Part shown: positions 1 to 9,860 of the stretch, piece by piece
How positions within the stretch are numbered: position 1 is the stretch's first letter
Layout: each line of letters begins with the position of its first letter
Assembly (NCBI GenBank): GCA_963817135.1
Contig: CAWFNG010000001.1
Location: 558,001-622,000, forward strand
Direction of reading: 5' to 3'
From: VAZQ01 sp963817135
Lineage (GTDB): Bacteria > Pseudomonadota > Alphaproteobacteria > Rhizobiales > Xanthobacteraceae
DNA length: 64,000 bases
The notes under the pieces: generated by a model
The model's input: the letters and a program-made list of their open reading frames with translations, nothing else
Database searches by the model: none
What the model was told of the DNA's origin: nothing
Program-made: the position numbers and the translations under genes

Positions 1-1
1 G

Positions 2-1906
2 ACGTTTCTCGTCTCGGTCGTTTGCACGTTCGTACTGTCTTATCCGCCGACCGACTACGTGGTGAAGGGCATCCAGGGTCCGATCGCCTTCCATATCGAG
101 ACAGGACTTCCACAGTTCATCGTCACGGTCTTCGTGCTGGGCTTCTTCATGAGTCTCGGGAAGGCCGCGGTCTACAAGCACATCCCCGTCTATTACCCGA
201 AAAACGTCGGATCGGTCGGCGGGCTCGTCGGCATGATCGGCGGGCTCGGCGGCTTCTTGCTCCCGATTGCATTCGGCGCGCTCAATGACCTCACCGGCTT
301 GTGGACGAGCTGCTTCATGCTGCTATTCGTGCTCGTCTCCGGCGCGCTGATCTGGATGCATATGGCAATCCGACAGACGGAGCGTGGCGTTGCCGGTGAA
401 GCGCTCAAGAGGCTCCCTGAACTGCCTGAAATGCAGGAAATCCACCGGCCGGAACACATCGCCGCGCTTGCAGGTGCCGAGCTGCAGGATTGGCACCCGG
501 AAGACAGGGAGTTCTGGGTGAAGACCGGGCGCGCCGTCGCACGGCGAAATCTCTGGATATCCATTCCGGCGCTGCTTCTTTCTTTCGCGGTTTGGCAGGT
601 GTGGTCGGTCGTCGTGGCCAAGCTGCCGTCGGTTGGATTTAACTTCACCACGGATCAGTTGTTCTGGCTCGCCGCCTTGCCCGGTATTTCCGGCGCGGCG
701 CTGCGTGTTTTCTACTCGTTCATGGTTCCGATCTTTGGCGGCCGGCTGTGGACCACGACGACCACATGGTCGCTGATGATCCCGGCCGTCGGGATTGGCT
801 ACGCGGTGCAAAATCCCGATACGCCCTACATCGTATTCCTGATCCTCGCACTGCTCTGCGGTCTCGGTGGCGGCAACTTCGCCTCGTCGATGGCCAACAT
901 CTCGTTCTTCTTTCCGCGCGCAGAAAAGGGGAACGCACTCGCACTCAATGCCGGCCTCGGCAATCTCGGCGTCAGCGTGGTGCAGTTCCTGGTTCCGATC
1001 GCTATCACCGCCGGCGTGTTCGGCTGGCTCGGCGGCGACCCGGTCATGGTCAAGGCGGGCGCGCAGCAAGTGCCGCTCTGGCTGCAGAACGCCGGCTTCA
1101 TCTGGGTGCCGTTTATCGCGGCGAGCGCGTTCGCGGCCTGGTTCGGCATGAACGACATCGCCTCGGCCAAGGCGTCGTTCGCCGATCAAGCGGTGATCTT
1201 CGAGCGCAAGCACAACTGGATCATGTGCTGGCTCTACACCGGCACCTTCGGCTCGTTCATCGGCTATTCGGCGGGCTTCCCGTTGCTCGCGAAAACCCAA
1301 TTTCCCGCCGTCGATGCGTTGCCATTCATCTTCCTCGGCCCGCTTGTCGGCGCATTGTCGCGCTCTGCGACCGGTTGGGTTTCGGACAAATGGGGCGGTG
1401 GACGTGTCACTTTCTGGGTGTTCGTCCTGATGATGATCGGCGTCGCGGGCGTTCTCTACTTCCTCGGCATCAAGGATCAGCCCGGCGCGTTCTGGGGCTT
1501 CTTCGCGATGTTCCTCGTCCTGTTCTTCGCGACGGGCGTCGGCAATGCCTCCACCTTCCAGATGATCCCCAATATTATGCGCAAGGAGATCGATCGTCTG
1601 ATGCCACAGGCGGATGCGGCGACCCGCATGCGTCAGGCGGAAAAGGAATCCGCCGCTATCACTGGATTCACATCGGCGATCGCGGCGTTCGGCGCCTTCT
1701 TTATCCCGAAAGCCTACGGAACTTCGATCGGGCTGACCGGCGGAGTGGAGACCGCTCTCTGGGGCTTCTTCGTTTTCTACGTCACCTGCGTCTTGATCAC
1801 CTGGGGCTATTACACGCGTCGCGCCGGACTGCTCTATGACGTCGAGCGGCGGCCGCCGTCTGCTCCGACGGCACCGCTCGCACCGGCGGCGTCGATTGCC
1901 GGATGA
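2..1906 (+). CDS. narK: NarK nitrate/nitrite transporter, 5' truncated by the window edge
   Basis: Inner-membrane MFS transporter that brings nitrate in and exports nitrite for the adjacent reductase. The reading frame is open to the first base, so the start lies outside; 634 residues are visible. The first ~100 residues are the end of one MFS module (YKHIPVYYP, GGLGGFLLP). A hydrophilic linker follows, then a complete second 12-TM module from about residue 180. The second module carries both nitrate signatures, GGGNFASSMANISFFFP and GNASTFQMIP. This is the NarK1-NarK2 fusion arrangement known from Paracoccus, where the halves are a nitrate/proton symporter and a nitrate/nitrite antiporter; that division of labour is inferred here. 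It ends 12 bp before narG, so it is very likely cotranscribed. The operon promoter is not in the window. Confidence 0.95.
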   Translation, partial: TFLVSVVCTFVLSYPPTDYVVKGIQGPIAFHIETGLPQFIVTVFVLGFFMSLGKAAVYKHIPVYYPKNVGSVGGLVGMIGGLGGFLLPIAFGALNDLTGLWTSCFMLLFVLVSGALIWMHMAIRQTERGVAGEALKRLPELPEMQEIHRPEHIAALAGAELQDWHPEDREFWVKTGRAVARRNLWISIPALLLSFAVWQVWSVVVAKLPSVGFNFTTDQLFWLAALPGISGAALRVFYSFMVPIFGGRLWTTTTTWSLMIPAVGIGYAVQNPDTPYIVFLILALLCGLGGGNFASSMANISFFFPRAEKGNALALNAGLGNLGVSVVQFLVPIAITAGVFGWLGGDPVMVKAGAQQVPLWLQNAGFIWVPFIAASAFAAWFGMNDIASAKASFADQAVIFERKHNWIMCWLYTGTFGSFIGYSAGFPLLAKTQFPAVDALPFIFLGPLVGALSRSATGWVSDKWGGGRVTFWVFVLMMIGVAGVLYFLGIKDQPGAFWGFFAMFLVLFFATGVGNASTFQMIPNIMRKEIDRLMPQADAATRMRQAEKESAAITGFTSAIAAFGAFFIPKAYGTSIGLTGGVETALWGFFVFYVTCVLITWGYYTRRAGLLYDVERRPPSAPTAPLAPAASIAG

Positions 1907-1918
1907 AGGAAAGAGAAA

Positions 1919-4900
1919 ATGAGCCACTTCCTTGATCGTCTCACCTTCTTCACTCGTGTCGTCGACAATTTCTCCGGCGGCCATGGCATCACCACCAGCG
2001 AGGACCGCCGCTGGGAGGACGGTTACCGCAAGCGCTGGCAGCACGACAAGATCGTGCGCTCGACCCACGGCGCGAATTGTACCGGCTCATGCTCGTGGAA
2101 GATCTACGTCAAGGGCGGGATCGTCACCTGGGAAACTCAGCAGACCGACTATCCGCGCACACGGCCCGATTTGCCCAACCACGAGCCGCGCGGCTGCTCG
2201 CGCGGCGCCAGCTATTCCTGGTACCTGTATTCCGGCAATCGCGTGAAATATCCGCTGGTACGCTCGCGCCTCATGAAGCTGTGGCGCGAGGCGCGCGTGC
2301 TCATGACGCCGGTTGCGGCATGGAAGTCGATTGTCGAAAATCCGGAAAAGCGCGCCGCCTATGTTCAGAAGCGAGGCCTTGGCGGCTTCGTGCGCGCGAC
2401 GTGGGACGAGGTCAACGAGATCATCTCGGCCGCTAACGCCTACACAGTAAAGACCTACGGGCCGGATCGGATATTCGGCTTCTCGCCGATTCCGGCCATG
2501 TCGATGGTGAGCTACGCGGCCGGCTCGCGTTACTTGTCGCTGCTCGGCGGCGTGTGCATGTCGTTCTACGACTGGTACTGCGACTTGCCGCCAGCCTCGC
2601 CGCAGACGTGGGGCGAGCAGACCGACGTGCCCGAGAGCGCCGATTGGTACAATTCCGGCTTCCTCATCTTGTGGGGCTCGAACGTGCCGCAGACGCGCAC
2701 TCCGGACGCGCATTTCTATACCGAGGTTCGCTACAAAGGCGCCAAGAGCGTCGTCATCTCTCCGGACTATTCGGAGGCTTCGAAGTTCGCCGATCTGTGG
2801 ATGTCGCCGAAGCAGGGCACCGATGCCGCGCTCGGCATGGCCATGGGCCACGTCATCTTGCGTGAGTTTCACATCGACCGGCAGGCGGCTTACTTCCGCG
2901 ACTACGCACGCCAATACACCGACATGCCCATGCTGGTCCGTCTGGCGAAGCAAAGCAAGCATTACGTGCCGGAGCGATTCCTGCGCGCGGCGGACATCGT
3001 CAATTCCTGCGACGAGACCAATAACCCGGAATGGAAGACGCTCGCTTATGACGAGACGACCGGCACGATCGTCGTGCCGAAAGGCTCGATCGGATTTCGC
3101 TGGGGCGAGAAGGGCAAGTGGAATCTCGAGGAGAAGGCTTCGAACGGCCGGGAAACCAAGTTGCGGCTGACGTTGGCCGACGTCAAAGACGGCGTCGCCG
3201 CCGTCGGCTTCCCCTATTTCGGCAATCGCGAGCACGACCATTTCCTCGGGACGGATCATCCAGACGTTCTCGTGCGCAATGTCCCGGTGAAGAAGCTGCA
3301 ACTGGTCGAGGGCGAGACAATCGTCGCATCGGTGTTCGATCTTTTCGTCGCCAACTACGGCGTCGATCGCGACTTTGGTGGTGAGCACCTCGCGAAGAGC
3401 TACGACGCTCTCGAGCCCTACACGCCCGCATGGGCGGAAAAGATCAGCGGCGTGCCGCGCAATCAGATCATCACGGTGGCACGCGAGTTCGCGCGCAATG
3501 CGGAGAAGACGAACGGGCGGTCGATGGTGATCGTCGGCGCCGGTTTGAACCACTGGTACCACATGGACATGAACTACCGCGGCATCATCAACATGCTGGT
3601 GATGTGCGGTTGCGTCGGGCAGTCGGGCGGCGGCTGGTCGCATTATGTCGGGCAGGAAAAATTGCGGCCGCAATCGGGCTGGCTGCCGCTCGCCTTCGGC
3701 CTCGACTGGGGCCGCCCGCCGCGGCAGATGAACTCGACGTCGGCGTTTTACGCCCATACCGATCAGTGGCGCTACGAGACGCTTGATGTATCGGAGATTC
3801 TCTCGCCCACGGCTCCTGCAGGTCCATGGGACGGCGCGCTGATCGATTACAATGTGCGCGCCGAGCGCATGGGTTGGCTGCCCTCCGCGCCGCAGCTGCA
3901 AGCCAATCCCCTCGAAGTCGCCAAAAAAGCTGCCGCAGCGGGCGTCGAGTCGAAGGACTATGTTGCGAAGGCGTTGAAATCGGGCGACCTCAAGCTCGCC
4001 TGCGACGACCCGGACAACCCGAAAAACTGGCCGCGCAATCTTTTCGTCTGGCGCTCCAACCTGCTCGGCTCCTCGGGCAAGGGGCACGAGTACTTCCTCA
4101 AGCATCTGCTCGGCACCGGCCACGGCGTGATGGGCAAGGATCTGGGAGAGCACGGTAGGAAAAAGCCGCGCGAGGTCGCGTGGCATGAAGAAGCGCCGGA
4201 AGGCAAGCTCGATCTCCTGGTCACGCTCGACTTCCGCATGTCGACGACATGCATGTATTCCGACATCGTTCTGCCGACGGCGACCTGGTACGAGAAGAAT
4301 GATCTCAATACCTCCGACATGCATCCCTTCATCCATCCGCTCACGTCGGCGGTCGATCCGGTCTGGGGGGCGCGCAACGATTGGGAGATCTACCGCGGCA
4401 TCGCCAAGGCCTTTTCTGAGGTCGCGCCGGAGGTGCTCGGGATCGAAAAAGATGTGGTGCTCACCCCGATACTGCACGACTCGGCAGGAGAGATCGCCCA
4501 GCCATTCGACGTCAAGGATTGGAAGAAGGGAGAGATCGATCCAATCCCCGGCAAGACGATGCCGATGGTTACCGTCGTCGAGCGAGACTATCCCAACCTC
4601 TACAAGAGGTTCTCATCGCTCGGACCGCTGATGGCCAAGCTTGGCAACGGCGGCAAAGGCATGAGCTGGAATACCGGGCACGAGGTCGAGTTCCTCAAGC
4701 AGCTCAACGGGATGGTGCAGGAGGAGGGCGCGACCAAAGGTCTTGCACGAATCGATACCGACATCGATGCCTGCGAAGTCATCCTGAGTCTTGCGCCGGA
4801 GACTAACGGGGAGGTCGCGGTCAAGGCGTGGGCCTCGCTCGGCGGCTTCACCGGGCGCGAGCACTCCCATCTCGCGGTCCCGAAACAGGACGAGAAGATC

Positions 4901-5674
4901 CGCTTTCGCGATGTGGTCGCTCAGCCGCGCAAGATCATCTCGTCACCGATCTGGTCGGGGCTGGAATCGGAGAAGGTCTGCTACAACGCCGGTTACACCA
5001 ACGTGCACGAGCTGATCCCCTGGCGTACGCTCACCGGCCGCCAGCAGCTCTACCAGGACCATTTGTGGATGCGAGCATTCGGCGAAGGCTTCTGCGTCTA
5101 TCGCCCGCCCATCGACACCAAATCAGTGAAGCCGGTGATCGATCGCAGGCCGAACGGCAATCAGCCGGTCGTGCTCAATTTCATCACGCCGCACCAGAAA
5201 TGGGGCATCCACTCCACCTACACCGACAATCTTCTGATGCTCACGTTGTCGCGCGGCGGTCCGATCGTGTGGATCAGCGAGACCGACGCCAAGAAGGCGG
5301 GAATCGTCGACAACGACTGGATCGAGGCGTTCAACTCGAACGGGGCGCTGGTCGCGCGCGCCGTGGTCTCCCAGCGTGTCAAGCAGGGCATGTGTCTGAT
5401 GTATCACGCGCAGGAGAAGATCGTGAATGTGCCGGGCTCCGAGCAGACTGGGCAGCGCGGCGGCATTCATAACTCGGTGACGCGCGCAGTGCTCAAGCCG
5501 ACCCACATGATCGGCGGCTACGCCCAGCAATCCTACGGCTTCAACTATTACGGCACGGTCGGCTCCAATCGGGACGAGTTCGTGATCGTCCGCAAGATGG
5601 CGAACGTCGACTGGCTCGACCGTCCCGCATCCGATCAACCGGCCATGACCCCTCACATTGAGGCCGCAGAATGA
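1919..5674 (+). CDS. narG: Respiratory nitrate reductase alpha subunit
   Basis: Catalytic Mo-bisMGD subunit of membrane-bound NarGHI, reducing nitrate to nitrite on the cytoplasmic face with quinol electrons. It has 1251 residues, the usual length. The FS0 [4Fe-4S] ligands are visible as His50, Cys54, Cys58 (HGANCTGSCSW) and Cys93 (EPRGCSRG). The Asp in YDWYCDLPP (about residue 218) matches the E. coli molybdenum ligand Asp222. There is no twin-arginine export signal, as expected for cytoplasmic NarG. The ATG is preceded by AAGGAAAG. Its stop overlaps the narH start by ATGA, implying translational coupling. No frame disruption was seen. Confidence 0.98.
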   Translation: MSHFLDRLTFFTRVVDNFSGGHGITTSEDRRWEDGYRKRWQHDKIVRSTHGANCTGSCSWKIYVKGGIVTWETQQTDYPRTRPDLPNHEPRGCSRGASYSWYLYSGNRVKYPLVRSRLMKLWREARVLMTPVAAWKSIVENPEKRAAYVQKRGLGGFVRATWDEVNEIISAANAYTVKTYGPDRIFGFSPIPAMSMVSYAAGSRYLSLLGGVCMSFYDWYCDLPPASPQTWGEQTDVPESADWYNSGFLILWGSNVPQTRTPDAHFYTEVRYKGAKSVVISPDYSEASKFADLWMSPKQGTDAALGMAMGHVILREFHIDRQAAYFRDYARQYTDMPMLVRLAKQSKHYVPERFLRAADIVNSCDETNNPEWKTLAYDETTGTIVVPKGSIGFRWGEKGKWNLEEKASNGRETKLRLTLADVKDGVAAVGFPYFGNREHDHFLGTDHPDVLVRNVPVKKLQLVEGETIVASVFDLFVANYGVDRDFGGEHLAKSYDALEPYTPAWAEKISGVPRNQIITVAREFARNAEKTNGRSMVIVGAGLNHWYHMDMNYRGIINMLVMCGCVGQSGGGWSHYVGQEKLRPQSGWLPLAFGLDWGRPPRQMNSTSAFYAHTDQWRYETLDVSEILSPTAPAGPWDGALIDYNVRAERMGWLPSAPQLQANPLEVAKKAAAAGVESKDYVAKALKSGDLKLACDDPDNPKNWPRNLFVWRSNLLGSSGKGHEYFLKHLLGTGHGVMGKDLGEHGRKKPREVAWHEEAPEGKLDLLVTLDFRMSTTCMYSDIVLPTATWYEKNDLNTSDMHPFIHPLTSAVDPVWGARNDWEIYRGIAKAFSEVAPEVLGIEKDVVLTPILHDSAGEIAQPFDVKDWKKGEIDPIPGKTMPMVTVVERDYPNLYKRFSSLGPLMAKLGNGGKGMSWNTGHEVEFLKQLNGMVQEEGATKGLARIDTDIDACEVILSLAPETNGEVAVKAWASLGGFTGREHSHLAVPKQDEKIRFRDVVAQPRKIISSPIWSGLESEKVCYNAGYTNVHELIPWRTLTGRQQLYQDHLWMRAFGEGFCVYRPPIDTKSVKPVIDRRPNGNQPVVLNFITPHQKWGIHSTYTDNLLMLTLSRGGPIVWISETDAKKAGIVDNDWIEAFNSNGALVARAVVSQRVKQGMCLMYHAQEKIVNVPGSEQTGQRGGIHNSVTRAVLKPTHMIGGYAQQSYGFNYYGTVGSNRDEFVIVRKMANVDWLDRPASDQPAMTPHIEAAE

Positions 5675-7193
5675 AAATCCGCGCGCAAATCGCGATGGTG
5701 CTGAACCTCGACAAGTGCATCGGGTGTCACACCTGCTCCGTCACCTGCAAGAACGTATGGAGCAATCGCGAAGGCATGGAATACGCCTGGTTCAACAACG
5801 TCGAGACCAAGCCCGGCATCGGATATCCCAAGGACTGGGAGAACCAGAAGCGCTGGAATGGCGGCTGGCGCCGCAAGAAGAACGGCAGGATCGAGCCGCG
5901 GATCGGCGGAAAATGGCGCATCCTGGCGAACATCTTCGCCAATCCGGACCTGCCGGAAATCGACGATTACTATGAGCCGTTCACCTTCGATTACGAGCAT
6001 CTGCAGAAGCGCGCCGGAGATGGGGGCGATGCCGACGGCGCGGCCACGTTCGCTGATCACCGGCGAGCGCATGGAGAAGATCGAATGGGGGCCAAACTGG
6101 GAGGAGATTCTCGGCGGCGAATTTTCCAAGCGGTCCAAGGACTACAACTTCGAGGGCGTGCAGAAAGATATCTACGGGCAGTTCGAAAACACCTTCATGA
6201 TGTATCTGCCGCGGCTGTGCGAGCACTGCCTCAATCCCGACCTGCGCTGCGGCGTGCCCGTCGGGCGCGATCTACAAGCGCGCGGAAGACGGCATCGTCC
6301 TCATTGACCAGGACAAGTGCCGAGGCTGGCGCATGTGCGTGTCCGGCTGCCCTTACAAGAAAATCTATTACAACTGGTCGAGCGGAAAATCCGAGAAGTG
6401 CATTTTCTGCTACCCGCGCATCGAGGCGGGCCAGCCCACGGTATGCTCGGAAACTTGCGTCGGCCGCATTCGCTATCTCGGCGTGGTGCTCTATGACGCC
6501 GACCGGATCGAAGCTGCGGCAAGCGTTCCAGACGACCAGGATCTTTATCAGGCGCAGCTCGGCGTCTTTCTCGATCCCAACAATTCGCGGGTGATCGCCC
6601 AGGCGCGCGCCGACGGCATACCGGAGAACTGGCTCGAAGGTGCAATACGCTCTCCGATTTGGAAGATGGCGATGGAGTGGAAGATCGCCTTTCCGCTCCA
6701 TCCGGAATACCGCACGCTCCCCATGGTCTGGTATGTGCCGCCACTGTCGCCGATCCAATCGGCGGCGGAGGCCGGCAAGATCGGTGTCGACGCAGATATG
6801 CCGGATGTGCGTTCGCTCCGCATCCCAATCAAGTATCTCGCCAACCTGCTCACGGCCGGAAAGGAAGAGCCGGTTGTGCAGGGCCTCGAACGCATGCTTG
6901 CGATGCGTGCCTACATGCGCGCCAAGACCATCGACGGCGTGATCGACGAAAGCATCGCCCGCCGCGTCGGTCTCACTGGTCGGCACATCGAGGAGATGTA
7001 CCAAGTGATGGCGATCGCCAATTTCGAGGACCGCTTCGTCATTCCCACCGCCCATCGCGAGCTCGGCGAGGACGCCTACGAGCTGCGCGGCTCGTGCGGC
7101 TTCTCGTTTGGCAACGGCTGCTCCGGCGGGACCACCAAACCCAACCTGTTCGGAACGCCCACGCGCGCCAAAACGCCGATGGAGGTCGTGTGA
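5671..7193 (+). pseudogene. narH: Respiratory nitrate reductase beta subunit, disrupted by two +1 frameshifts
   Basis: Iron-sulfur electron-transfer subunit between NarI and NarG. The N-terminal cluster motif CIGCHTCSVTCK sits at residues 16-27. After HLQK the frame shifts: one extra base near 6010 restores APEMGAMPTARPRSLITGER. After CEHCLNP a second extra base near 6240 restores ACAAACPSGAIYK, then CRGWRMCVSGCPYKK. With both bases removed the protein is 506 residues, the normal NarH length (E. coli 512), and all four cluster-binding regions are intact, ending with the usual C-terminal CGFSFGNGCSGG region. As read, translation would stop early and lose most cluster ligands. The start overlaps narG and the stop overlaps narJ by ATGA. 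Either a recent pseudogene or a sequencing error; the pristine flanking codons favour error. Confidence 0.93.
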
Positions 7194-7915
7194 TGAAGAC
7201 CTTCAGGGTCCTCTCAGCATTGTTGAGCTATCCGACGCAAGAACTGCAGGGCGCGGCAGACGAGCTGCACACGGTGATTCGCGACGACAATCTGGTTGCG
7301 GCCGCGGTGCGCAGACGGCTTGACGCTCTGATCGACGACATCGCCACCGGCGATCTCTACGATCTGCAGGAGCGTTACGTGCTGCTGTTCGATCGCACCC
7401 GCTCGTTGTCGCTGCATCTGTTCGAACACGTGCACGGCGAGAGCCGTGATCGCGGCCAAGCGATGATCGATCTCAAGGCGCTGTACGAAAAAAGCGGGTT
7501 GTTCATCAGCGCCGCCGAACTGCCCGACTTCCTGCCGCTGCTGCTAGAGTACCTGTCGACGCAGCCGTTCGCCGAAGCGTGCGAGACGCTCGGCCAGACG
7601 GTGCACATCCTGTCGGCGCTCGCCGAGCGGCTACGTAAGCGCCGGTCGCCCTATGAGGCGGCGTTGCGTGCGCTCGTTGCCGCCGCGGCGGCGAAGCCGA
7701 CGGCGGAGGCCGTCGCCGCCCTGCTGGACGTGCCGGATCCGGATCCGACCGATCTTGCCGCGCTTGATGAGGCGTGGACCGAGGAGCCGGTCTCGTTCGG
7801 GTCTGCCGCGTCGAGCTGTAAGGAGGGGATCATCGCCCGCATCCGTGCCGGCAAAAGGCCGGCGCCTGCGCCGGACGCTGCAATGCCGCGGCTGCCAGCC
7901 GCCCCCGAGGCGTGA
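7193..7915 (+). CDS. narJ: Nitrate reductase molybdenum cofactor assembly chaperone
   Basis: System-specific chaperone of the TorD/DmsD/NarJ family that binds apo-NarG and aids molybdenum cofactor insertion and membrane attachment; it is not part of the final enzyme. It has 240 residues. Family features seen are the YPTQEL start region, YVLLFDRTRSLSLHLFEHVH and the LPDFLPLLLEYLS helix. The C-terminus is Ala/Pro-rich and variable, as is common. The ATG overlaps the narH stop (ATGA), which supports the corrected narH frame. narI begins 10 bp downstream. Confidence 0.96.
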   Translation: MKTFRVLSALLSYPTQELQGAADELHTVIRDDNLVAAAVRRRLDALIDDIATGDLYDLQERYVLLFDRTRSLSLHLFEHVHGESRDRGQAMIDLKALYEKSGLFISAAELPDFLPLLLEYLSTQPFAEACETLGQTVHILSALAERLRKRRSPYEAALRALVAAAAAKPTAEAVAALLDVPDPDPTDLAALDEAWTEEPVSFGSAASSCKEGIIARIRAGKRPAPAPDAAMPRLPAAPEA

Positions 7916-7925
7916 GGAGACCACC

Positions 7926-8723
7926 ATGCGTGAGACCCTCAATCACATCGTATTCGGCTGGTATCCCTATCTCTGCATCACAGTGTTCCTGATCGGCAGC
8001 CTGGTGCGCTTCGACCGCGAACAATATACATGGCGCAGCGGCTCGAGTCAGCTGTTGCGCCGCCGCCAGCTGATGTGGGGCTCGAACCTGTTCCACGTCG
8101 GCATTCTTCTGATCTTCATGGGCCATTTCGTCGGACTGTTGACGCCGATCAGGGTGTTCGATTTCGTCGGCATCTCCCATACGTTCAAGCAGTGGATGGC
8201 GATCGCCATCGGCGGTCTCGCCGGCATCGCTTGCCTCATCGGCATCACGCTCCTGGTCCACCGGCGGCTGTTCGACTCGCGCATCCGTAAAACTTCGTCG
8301 TTCGGCGACATCGCCATCCTGCTGTTGCTCTACGCCCAACTGCTCCTTGGCCTTGCCACCATCCCGGTTTCGCTCGGCCATCTCGATGGCCACGAGATGG
8401 TGAAGTTCATGAACTGGGCGCAAGGCATCCTCACCTTGCAGCCGGGCGTATCCTCATTGGTCGCCGACGTGCAGCCTATCTTCAAGCTGCATCTGTTTCT
8501 CGGCATGTCGATCTTCCTCGTGTTCCCATTCACGCGGCTGGTGCACGTGTGGAGCGCGCCGATCTGGTACCTCGGACGGCGCGGCTACCAGGTGGTGCGC
8601 AGCTCGACGAGCCCTTCGCGTTCGGCGCGCTCTGCGGCGCTGACGCGAGCGGCGCGGAAAATCATCCAGGCGCAACGCCCGCGGGTCAGCGTGGACTCGG
8701 TCCCTGCGGAGCAACGGCAATGA
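7926..8723 (+). CDS. narI: Respiratory nitrate reductase gamma subunit, cytochrome b
   Basis: Membrane diheme cytochrome b that oxidises quinol and passes electrons to NarH. It has 265 residues and about five membrane segments. The four axial heme histidines are recognisable: His57 and His67 in LFHVGILLIFMGH, and the pair in KLHLFLG and TRLVHVW near the C-terminus. The tail after the last helix is Arg/Ser-rich and cytoplasmic. The stop overlaps the next gene's ATG by four bases. Upstream GAGGAG gives a good ribosome site. Confidence 0.97.
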   Translation: MRETLNHIVFGWYPYLCITVFLIGSLVRFDREQYTWRSGSSQLLRRRQLMWGSNLFHVGILLIFMGHFVGLLTPIRVFDFVGISHTFKQWMAIAIGGLAGIACLIGITLLVHRRLFDSRIRKTSSFGDIAILLLLYAQLLLGLATIPVSLGHLDGHEMVKFMNWAQGILTLQPGVSSLVADVQPIFKLHLFLGMSIFLVFPFTRLVHVWSAPIWYLGRRGYQVVRSSTSPSRSARSAALTRAARKIIQAQRPRVSVDSVPAEQRQ

Positions 8724-9550
8724 GTTGCTCGCTTCACAATCTGGGTTTGCCGAAGGGCAATGGGGTGCAAGTCAACGGTGTCGCGGTTCCGCGCGATCGG
8801 ATCGCACGCGAAGCCCAGCACCATCCGGCGCGGACGCCGGCCGGCGCCTGGGAAGAAGCCGCCCGCTCGCTGGTCATCCGGGAGCTGTTGCTGCAGGAGG
8901 CGCGCCGGCTCGGCATCGTGGCCGCGCCGCAGAGCGATGGCGCAGACCGGCGGGAAACCGACGAGGAGGCCCTGATCCGTGCCGTCGTCGAACGGGAAGT
9001 GACCACTCCGGAGCCCGACGAGAAGGCGTGCCGTCGCTACTACGAACAGAACCGGACAGCATTCCGCTCGCCGGCAATCTACGAGGCCGCCCATATCCTG
9101 TTTGCAGCGCGTCGCGACGACGCGGAAGCGTTCGCTCGTGCCGCCGAGGCGGCCAGTGCAGCGCTCGATGCGCTCAAGGGCGACCCCGGACGTTTCGCCG
9201 ATCTTGCAAACATGCACTCCGCCTGTCCCTCGGCCGCACAGGGCGGCAATCTCGGTCAGTTGACCCGCGGCGATACCACGCCGGAGTTCGAGGCGGCACT
9301 CGTGGCGTTGCCCGTGGGAGCGATCTCGAGCGAGCCGGTCGCGACACGCTACGGTCTGCACATCATTCGCCTCGAACGCCGCATCGACCAACGCCAACTG
9401 CCGTTCGAGCTCGTTGCGGACCGCATCGTCGACTATTTGCGCGAGAGCGTCATGCGTCGGGCAACCGCGCAATACATCGCGCGACTGGTGTCGCGCGCCG
9501 ACATCACCGGCGTAACGCTCGACGGCGCTCAAGCGCATCTGGTCAATTAG
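8720..9550 (+). CDS. Nar-operon parvulin-type peptidyl-prolyl isomerase
   Basis: PpiC/SurA-like isomerase of 276 residues encoded as part of the nar operon. An N-terminal SurA-like helical segment (about 20-110) is followed by a rotamase domain (about 120-230) with YEAAHILFAA, ADLANMHSACPSA, GGNLGQL and TRYGLHIIRL. No signal peptide or lipobox is evident, so it may be cytoplasmic; export by another route cannot be excluded. The overlap with narI (ATGA) implies coupled synthesis. A parvulin in this position is common in proteobacterial nar operons; its client is not proven, but NarGHI assembly is a reasonable inference. Confidence 0.9.
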   Translation: MSCSLHNLGLPKGNGVQVNGVAVPRDRIAREAQHHPARTPAGAWEEAARSLVIRELLLQEARRLGIVAAPQSDGADRRETDEEALIRAVVEREVTTPEPDEKACRRYYEQNRTAFRSPAIYEAAHILFAARRDDAEAFARAAEAASAALDALKGDPGRFADLANMHSACPSAAQGGNLGQLTRGDTTPEFEAALVALPVGAISSEPVATRYGLHIIRLERRIDQRQLPFELVADRIVDYLRESVMRRATAQYIARLVSRADITGVTLDGAQAHLVN

Positions 9551-9563
9551 AGGAAGCTCAGGC

Positions 9564-9860
9564 GTGCAACTCGGAGATGTGCTCGCCAAGTTTGAGGATG
9601 CGACCTTCGCCACGGAGGCGCTATTCACCATTGATGACATCGTGCTCACGACGCGCATCGGCGAAGCTGCCGCCGCAGAAAACCTGACACCTGGCGAATT
9701 TGCGATGCAATTGATAAGGCGCGTCGTTAACGGTGCAAGCGACGAGGAATGGCTTACGCTGATCGGACTTATGTCTGGCGCCGAGAATCCCGGTCGGGTG
9801 TTTCTGCGCCGCGTCTTGGCAAACGCACTTGCAACGCCCAGAGGCGTAGCCGAGCGATGA
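9564..9860 (+). CDS. Small protein at the end of the nar operon, function unknown
   Basis: A 98-residue acidic/amphipathic protein starting at GTG, 13 bp after the isomerase stop, preceded by GAGGAAG. The sequence is helix-rich (AEALFTIDDIVLTTRIGEA, FAMQLIRRVVN) with no signal peptide, cysteines or membrane helix. I do not recognise the family. Tight spacing and orientation make it the last nar operon gene. Just past its stop, a frame shifted by +1 stays protein-like for about 50 residues (DELEPFIHEVIPFVLRN), so the real protein may be longer if a base is in error here. Confidence 0.65.
   Translation: MQLGDVLAKFEDATFATEALFTIDDIVLTTRIGEAAAAENLTPGEFAMQLIRRVVNGASDEEWLTLIGLMSGAENPGRVFLRRVLANALATPRGVAER

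Noticed and set aside
323..4477. Very long antisense frames opposite narK and narG
   Set aside because: Their products are Arg-rich, low-complexity mirrors of high-GC genes with strong family matches on the plus strand.
5998..6260. Programmed ribosomal frameshifting in narH
   Set aside because: No slippery heptamer or stimulator is seen, two shifts would be needed, and NarH is not known to use frameshifting.
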